From: Manis javanica
Lineage: Eukaryota > Chordata > Mammalia > Pholidota > Manidae
Direction: 5' to 3'
NCBI RefSeq assembly: GCF_040802235.1
Contig: NC_133167.1
Location: forward strand, 1,007,001 to 1,071,000
Length of the DNA stretch: 64,000 bases
The translations under genes and the position numbers were made by a program. Positions 59,858 to 64,000 of the stretch are shown here, in pieces (position 1 is the first letter of the stretch; each line of letters begins with the position of its first letter). A model generated the notes under the pieces. The model did not search any database and was not told the DNA's origin. It was given only the letters and a program-made list of their open reading frames with translations.

Positions 59858-60672
59858 TCTTTTAGGGTTCCTGGGCCCAATTCCAACATGTATGTGTGTT
59901 AGAGGGGTGGTTCCCCCACATACAGCAGCAAGCAATTCTTGGGTATCAGCAGCATGTCTGAGAATTCAGCCCGGTCCTCTCTGTCAGGAGTGCCCCAGAC
60001 TCCCCAGGTTAAGGCTCTGTCCTCCCACACTGTCCTCCACCCCCACTCCAGGCGCTGGTCCCAAGCCCCAGGCTTCTTGTTACCTGTTCTTCTCACCAAC
60101 CAGCTCGACTGAAGGTTCCCACTTAGGGTTATGAGTTTGCTAGAACAGCTCACAGAACTCAGGAAAACACATTTACCAGTTTAATAAAAGAAACTGTAAA
60201 GGATATAAGTCAACAGAGATATATAGAGCAAGGTCCCCAAAAAGGAGGGTGGGGCGTTGCTCGGCAGCATGTGGAGATGTTCTGGCTCCCCAAGTGTGGA
60301 CACTGTCACTCGGTTAAGCAGGATACAAATGGGCAAAATGCTCTCTCCTCGTGGTTCGTGGGGGCTGCACTGCAGAGTCAAGGTTGACTAAGTCGCTGGC
60401 TGTTGGCTGAGTCGGTCTCCAGCCCCTCTGTGCTCTCCCCTCCCAGGGGCTGCGGGCTGGAGGTTCCCACCCGCCTCTGGTCACGTGGTTGGTCTCCCTG
60501 GCAACCAGCCCTTCCCTCAGGTGGGGTCCAAAGGTCTCATTAACATAAAGACCCTTTCCAACTTTATGGCTCCTAAGTGTTTTAGGGACTGGCTGAAGAC
60601 CAGATATCTGAGAAATATACTTTGGCCATCTGAATGACCAAATATGTATTTCATATAAATCATTATATCACA
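59858..60672 (-). mobile_element. LTR-like insertion within the L1 (ERVL/MaLR type suspected)
   Basis: About 0.8 kb splits the L1 a second time, between ...CCCACTTAG and AATAACATCAAAAAG. It contains GAGTTTGCTAGAACAGCTCA, CACAGAACTCAGGAAAACAC and GGTTGGTCTCCCTGGCAACC, and ends in CATTATATCACA, as in an old mammalian solo LTR. The strand of transcription is uncertain. It encodes no retroviral protein. I could not fix the family name. Confidence 0.55.
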
Positions 60673-61975
60673 AATAACATCAAAAAGAATAAAATAATAA
60701 GATACTCAGGAATTCACCAAGGAAACAAAAGACTTATATAATAAAAACTATAAAACATCACTGAAGGAAATTAAAGAAGGCGTAAATAAATGGAAACACA
60801 TCCTATGCTTGCAGATCAGAAGGCTTAAAATCGGAAAGAACCATATACCAAGATTAACTCAAAATGGATAAAAAACCTAAAACTGTAAAACTCTTTGGAG
60901 AAGACACAGGACAAAAACTTTACAAAATGGGATTTGGCAATGATTTCCTGATTTGACACTGAAGGCAAAGGCAGTAAAAATAAAATAGACTAACTGGACT
61001 TCATGAAAATGAAAAAATCGTGTGTATTAAAATATAGAGTAAGCAGAATAAAAGGGTAACCACAGAATGGAAGGAAATGTTTGCAACTCATATATCTGAC
61101 AAGGAGTTAATAGCCGCAATACCTCGAGAACCCCTAAAACTCAACAACAATAAAACCCAAACAACCCTATTAATAGCTGAGCAAAGGACTTGAATAGACA
61201 TTTCTCCAGAGAAGATCTACAAAGGGCCAAAAAGCCCAGGAAAGGATGCTCGCCGTCACTGCTCACTAGGCAAACGCACCTCAAGCACAGTGGGACACCC
61301 CCTCCCGTCCACCAGGACAGCTGCCACTGCTGAGACGGGGAGGTCGTGGGGAGGCTGGGCCCCTGGCGCGCTGCTGGTGGAGATGTGAAATGGGGCAGCT
61401 GCTGTAGAAAACAGTGTGGAAGTTCCTTAAAAAATTAAAAATAGAATTACCATATTATCCAGCAATTCCACTTTTGGGTAACACCCAAAATAACTGAAAG
61501 CAGGGTCTCCAAGAGACATGTGTAACAACCGCGTTTATAGCAGCATCATTCACAACGACTAAAACGTGGCAGCAACCTGGGTTCACTGGCAGATGGATGG
61601 ATGAACAAAATACGGTACACGTGTGCGATGGACGTTACTCAGCTTTGAAAGGAAGGAAATCCTGCCACGTGCTTCGACACAGACAGACCGTGTGGACACG
61701 TGCTGAGTGAAGTGAGCTGGACACAGAGACGAGCACCGTGTGATTCTGCTAGTCACAACCGTAAAGGCAGGAAGAAGAATGGGGGCCGCCCGGGGCTGGA
61801 GGAGGAGGGTGGGAGTCATTGTTTAGGGGGTAGCATTTCAGTGTTGCAAGGTGAGAAGCGGGTGGTGACGGCGGCTTCCCAGCAGTGTAATGTATGTGAT
61901 ACCAATGGGCTGTACCTTAAAATGGTTAAGAGGCTAAATTTTATGTCATATGTATGTCACCACACATGCAAAAAA
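60673..61975 (+). repeat. LINE-1 ORF2 3' end and 3' UTR, part 3 of a split L1
   Basis: It resumes with CATCAAAAAGAATAAAATAA, AACTATAAAACATCACTGAA and AAATAAATGGAAACACATCC. At about 60,835 it jumps to CTCAAAATGGATAAAAAACC, implying an internal deletion of several hundred bases relative to full L1. It continues through CTCATATATCTGACAAGGAG, AGCAATTCCACTTTTGGGTA and TTACTCAGCTTTGAAAGGAA to a 3' UTR ending in CTGTACCTTAAAATGGTTAA. Confidence 0.9.
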
Positions 61976-61979
61976 GGTT

Positions 61980-62645
61980 GAAAAGAAAATGTGGTGGCTT
62001 GGAACAGTTTGCTGTCATGTGTCCCAGCTCAGTGGGTCCCTCAGGCTCCACTGTCCCTTGGGGTCTTCTCGTGTGGCTGTCCCCTGCACTGGACAGGGGC
62101 CGTCTGAGGGTCCAGCTGGGCCCGAGTGTCCGGAGGGCCTCCAGTGGCACGTCGGGGGCCTCATCCCGAGTGGACGGCTGGGCTCCCCTGAGTCTCCATC
62201 AGGCACTCCGTGTGGCCTCCCGGCATGGCCGTCTCTGGTGCCGGGCTCCAGGGGTGCGTGTTCCGGGAGCCCTGGTGGGAGCTGCGACCTTCTTACCCGG
62301 CTTGGGAGCCCTAGTAAGTCTCTTGGCCATGCAGTTCACTTAGGCCAGAACTAGAGTTATCATGAATTGGCCGCACCTGCCAGTCCATGCGGGGGTCCAC
62401 CTCGCCCCCCTTCACAGCCGCCACAGGCTGGGTGGGGACCTTACCCCGGCCCCTGAGCCACGGCCCCTGCCGTAGAGGTGTGACGGGGAGTGACAGCGCC
62501 GGAGGCCTGCCCAAGGCGGCCCGCGCGCCTCCTCCAGCCGCAGTAGCTGGCTGAGGTGGGGCGGCCAGCGTGGGAGTGTGTTCCCGAGCGGAGGGCACAG
62601 CCGTCTTCCTCTCACCGCGGACCAGGGTGCTCAGGAGGAGCAGAA
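61980..62645. other. GC-rich unique sequence, no gene assigned
   Basis: It holds a 95-codon minus-strand frame (62,311-62,598), Ala/Pro-rich at the start with a more ordinary C-terminus (RPIHDNSSSGLSELHGQETY). I do not recognise it. CpG density is moderately raised near 62,480-62,600. It could be a remnant of a processed pseudogene or chance. Confidence 0.4.
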
Positions 62646-62654
62646 AGCAAGCCT

Positions 62655-62890
62655 CGTGTGATTAGAGCTTCCTGGTAATCACACTAAAAAAGTAAAAAGA
62701 ATGAGATTAAGTTTAATTTTAATACTCTAACTCAGTATACCCAAGATACAATTTTAACAGGTAATTGATTTAAAAATTACTATTGCGATATTTTACATTT
62801 TTCCCAATGTCTTCAAAATCAGGTGTGTGTCTTTCAGTAAACAGCGCATCTCAGCTTCAACAAGTCGTGTTTCATGTGCTCAGCAGCCTT
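62655..62890 (+). mobile_element. Old hAT-type non-autonomous DNA transposon (MER5/Charlie-like)
   Basis: CACACTAAAAAAGTAAAAAG, AATTTTAATACTCTAACTCA, TACCCAAGATACAATTTTAA and GTTTCATGTGCTCAGCAGCC match the order of a common mammalian AT-rich MITE of the MER/Charlie kind (CACATTAAAAAAGTAAAAAG, then TTTCAAGTGCTCAATAGCC). The terminal inverted repeats are lost. Confidence 0.6.
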
Positions 62891-64000
62891 GTGATGCCAA
62901 TGGCTGTCCCGCTGGAGCACACAGCTTTCGCTGGCCGGGGCTGCAGGGGGTGGGAGGTGTGAGGGCATCTGGGGCTGTGCCCCCTTCGCTGCCCCATCCT
63001 GCCTACCGAGTCGGCCTGATTGCAGCTTCTGGCCAGTGCTGCCCAGAGCCCGACCAGGACAGGACCCCTGGGCTCGGCTCCTGCACAGGGGCACTGCCCG
63101 CCCTGGCTCTGGGGAGGACTGTGCCCTGACGGGTGTTCTGGGACGTTCCGTGAGAACAACAGCAACTTTTGGAATCAGGATTCAGAGTCGTCCTAATAAT
63201 TGGATGTTAGAGCAACGACTGAAGGAGGTGGTGTGTCCGCCATGAAGGGTGGGCACAGGTGGCCCAGGGCTCTGTTGCACAGGACAGCAGGAGTTTGGCC
63301 TCATGGGACCCTGTGAGGACCTCATGACGTACCTTGGGGTCCCGGGGGTGGGAAAGTGGGGTTTGCACAGTGGCAGGTCTGGGAGACTTGGCCTGGAAAG
63401 GAGCAAAGCGTTCTCAGGAGGAGTCACAGTACTGGCCTCACTGCAGCCAGGCTCTGCCCCCCTTCCAGGCCAGGCCCTCTCCTGGCCTCGTCTGCTCACC
63501 TGTCTGACAGGGGAAGGGTCCCTTGCCTGCTTCCCCAGGCTCTGTGGTCCTCTGGAGGGGTCCTGCCCTGCTGTCCCCAGAGCTTGGTGGGTGTGGGAGG
63601 CTGGGTGGGGGCCTGGGATGGGGGCCCGCACTCTGGGTGTGGCCCACTCCTTCTGGGGCTGGCTTGCACAGGGGTCGTCCCCCTGCCCTGAAAGCCAGAC
63701 CCAGCGGTGGGTGGGGGACACCACCAGGGCCCAGCGCCAGCCTGCACCCGGGGCCCCACCGCCTGTCCCAGAACACTGTCCTGCTGTTGCCCCGGCATGG
63801 GTCTGGTCCTGCCCTGGGGAGGCTCCTCTGTCCCGGCTGGGACGGCTGCTGAAGGTCACGTCTGCCCTCGAGCGCAGAACATGGGCAGGAGGCCGACCTG
63901 CATCCCCACCCTGAGCACACAGAGCCCCGTTCATCCGAGCACAGCTCTGGCACGGAGGGGCCGGGCACCACACCCAGGCCAGTTCAGCGCTGATGAGGGG
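62891..64000. other. Unique GC-rich sequence to the window end, no gene recognised
   Basis: CpG-poor GC-rich DNA. Frames such as 63,249-63,914 (+) and 63,182-63,973 (-) overlap each other and carry no motif I can name. Confidence 0.55.

Noticed and set aside
10080-64000. OTOS or another neighbouring coding gene
   Set aside because: No frame resembles otospiralin or any other neighbour I would expect.

Overview
This window is mammalian nuclear DNA. It contains one gene part I can name with confidence: the first coding exon of GPC1 (glypican-1) on the minus strand at 8,804-8,969. The exon sits in a CpG island of about 2 kb (roughly 7,960-10,080). The exon encodes the signal peptide and the conserved start of the glypican core, and it ends in a GTGAGT splice donor in phase 1. 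The species is a placental mammal that I cannot identify. I saw no Alu, rodent B1/B2, ruminant BovB/ART2 or carnivore tRNA-Lys SINE. The repeats are old MIR fragments, many 5'-truncated LINE-1 pieces, LTR-like insertions and one hAT-type MITE.

Layout: positions 1-8,803 are GPC1 intron 1 (the gene reads right to left), mostly unique GC-rich sequence with MIR relics. Positions 7,960-10,080 are the CpG island with exon 1 and the promoter, including three consensus GC boxes at 9,212-9,252. Everything from about 10 kb to 64 kb lies upstream of GPC1. I find no further protein-coding exon there. By synteny with human 2q37.3 (recalled, not computed) this would be the long gene-poor interval between OTOS and GPC1.

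The upstream interval alternates GC-rich unique sequence with old LINE-1 inserts. Sense L1 lies at 16.26-17.37, 39.15-39.76, 41.72-42.19, 52.29-53.38 and 58.35-61.98 kb. Antisense L1 lies at 17.83-19.24, 22.73-24.08, 28.64-28.79, 35.47-35.82 and 38.48-39.14 kb. The 58.35-61.98 kb L1 is broken by two unrelated insertions, both LTR-like. Between the repeats are short AT-rich, non-repetitive islands that could be regulatory elements, notably at 57.78-58.03 kb (a perfect 18-bp palindrome) and 51.09-51.25 kb. There is also a tight GC-box cluster at 30.22-30.28 kb, away from any recognised gene.

The many long open frames on both strands follow from high GC content and few stop codons. None resembles a known protein. 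I found no new biological system. The most checkable leads are the candidate enhancers, the isolated GC-box cluster and the nested retroelements.
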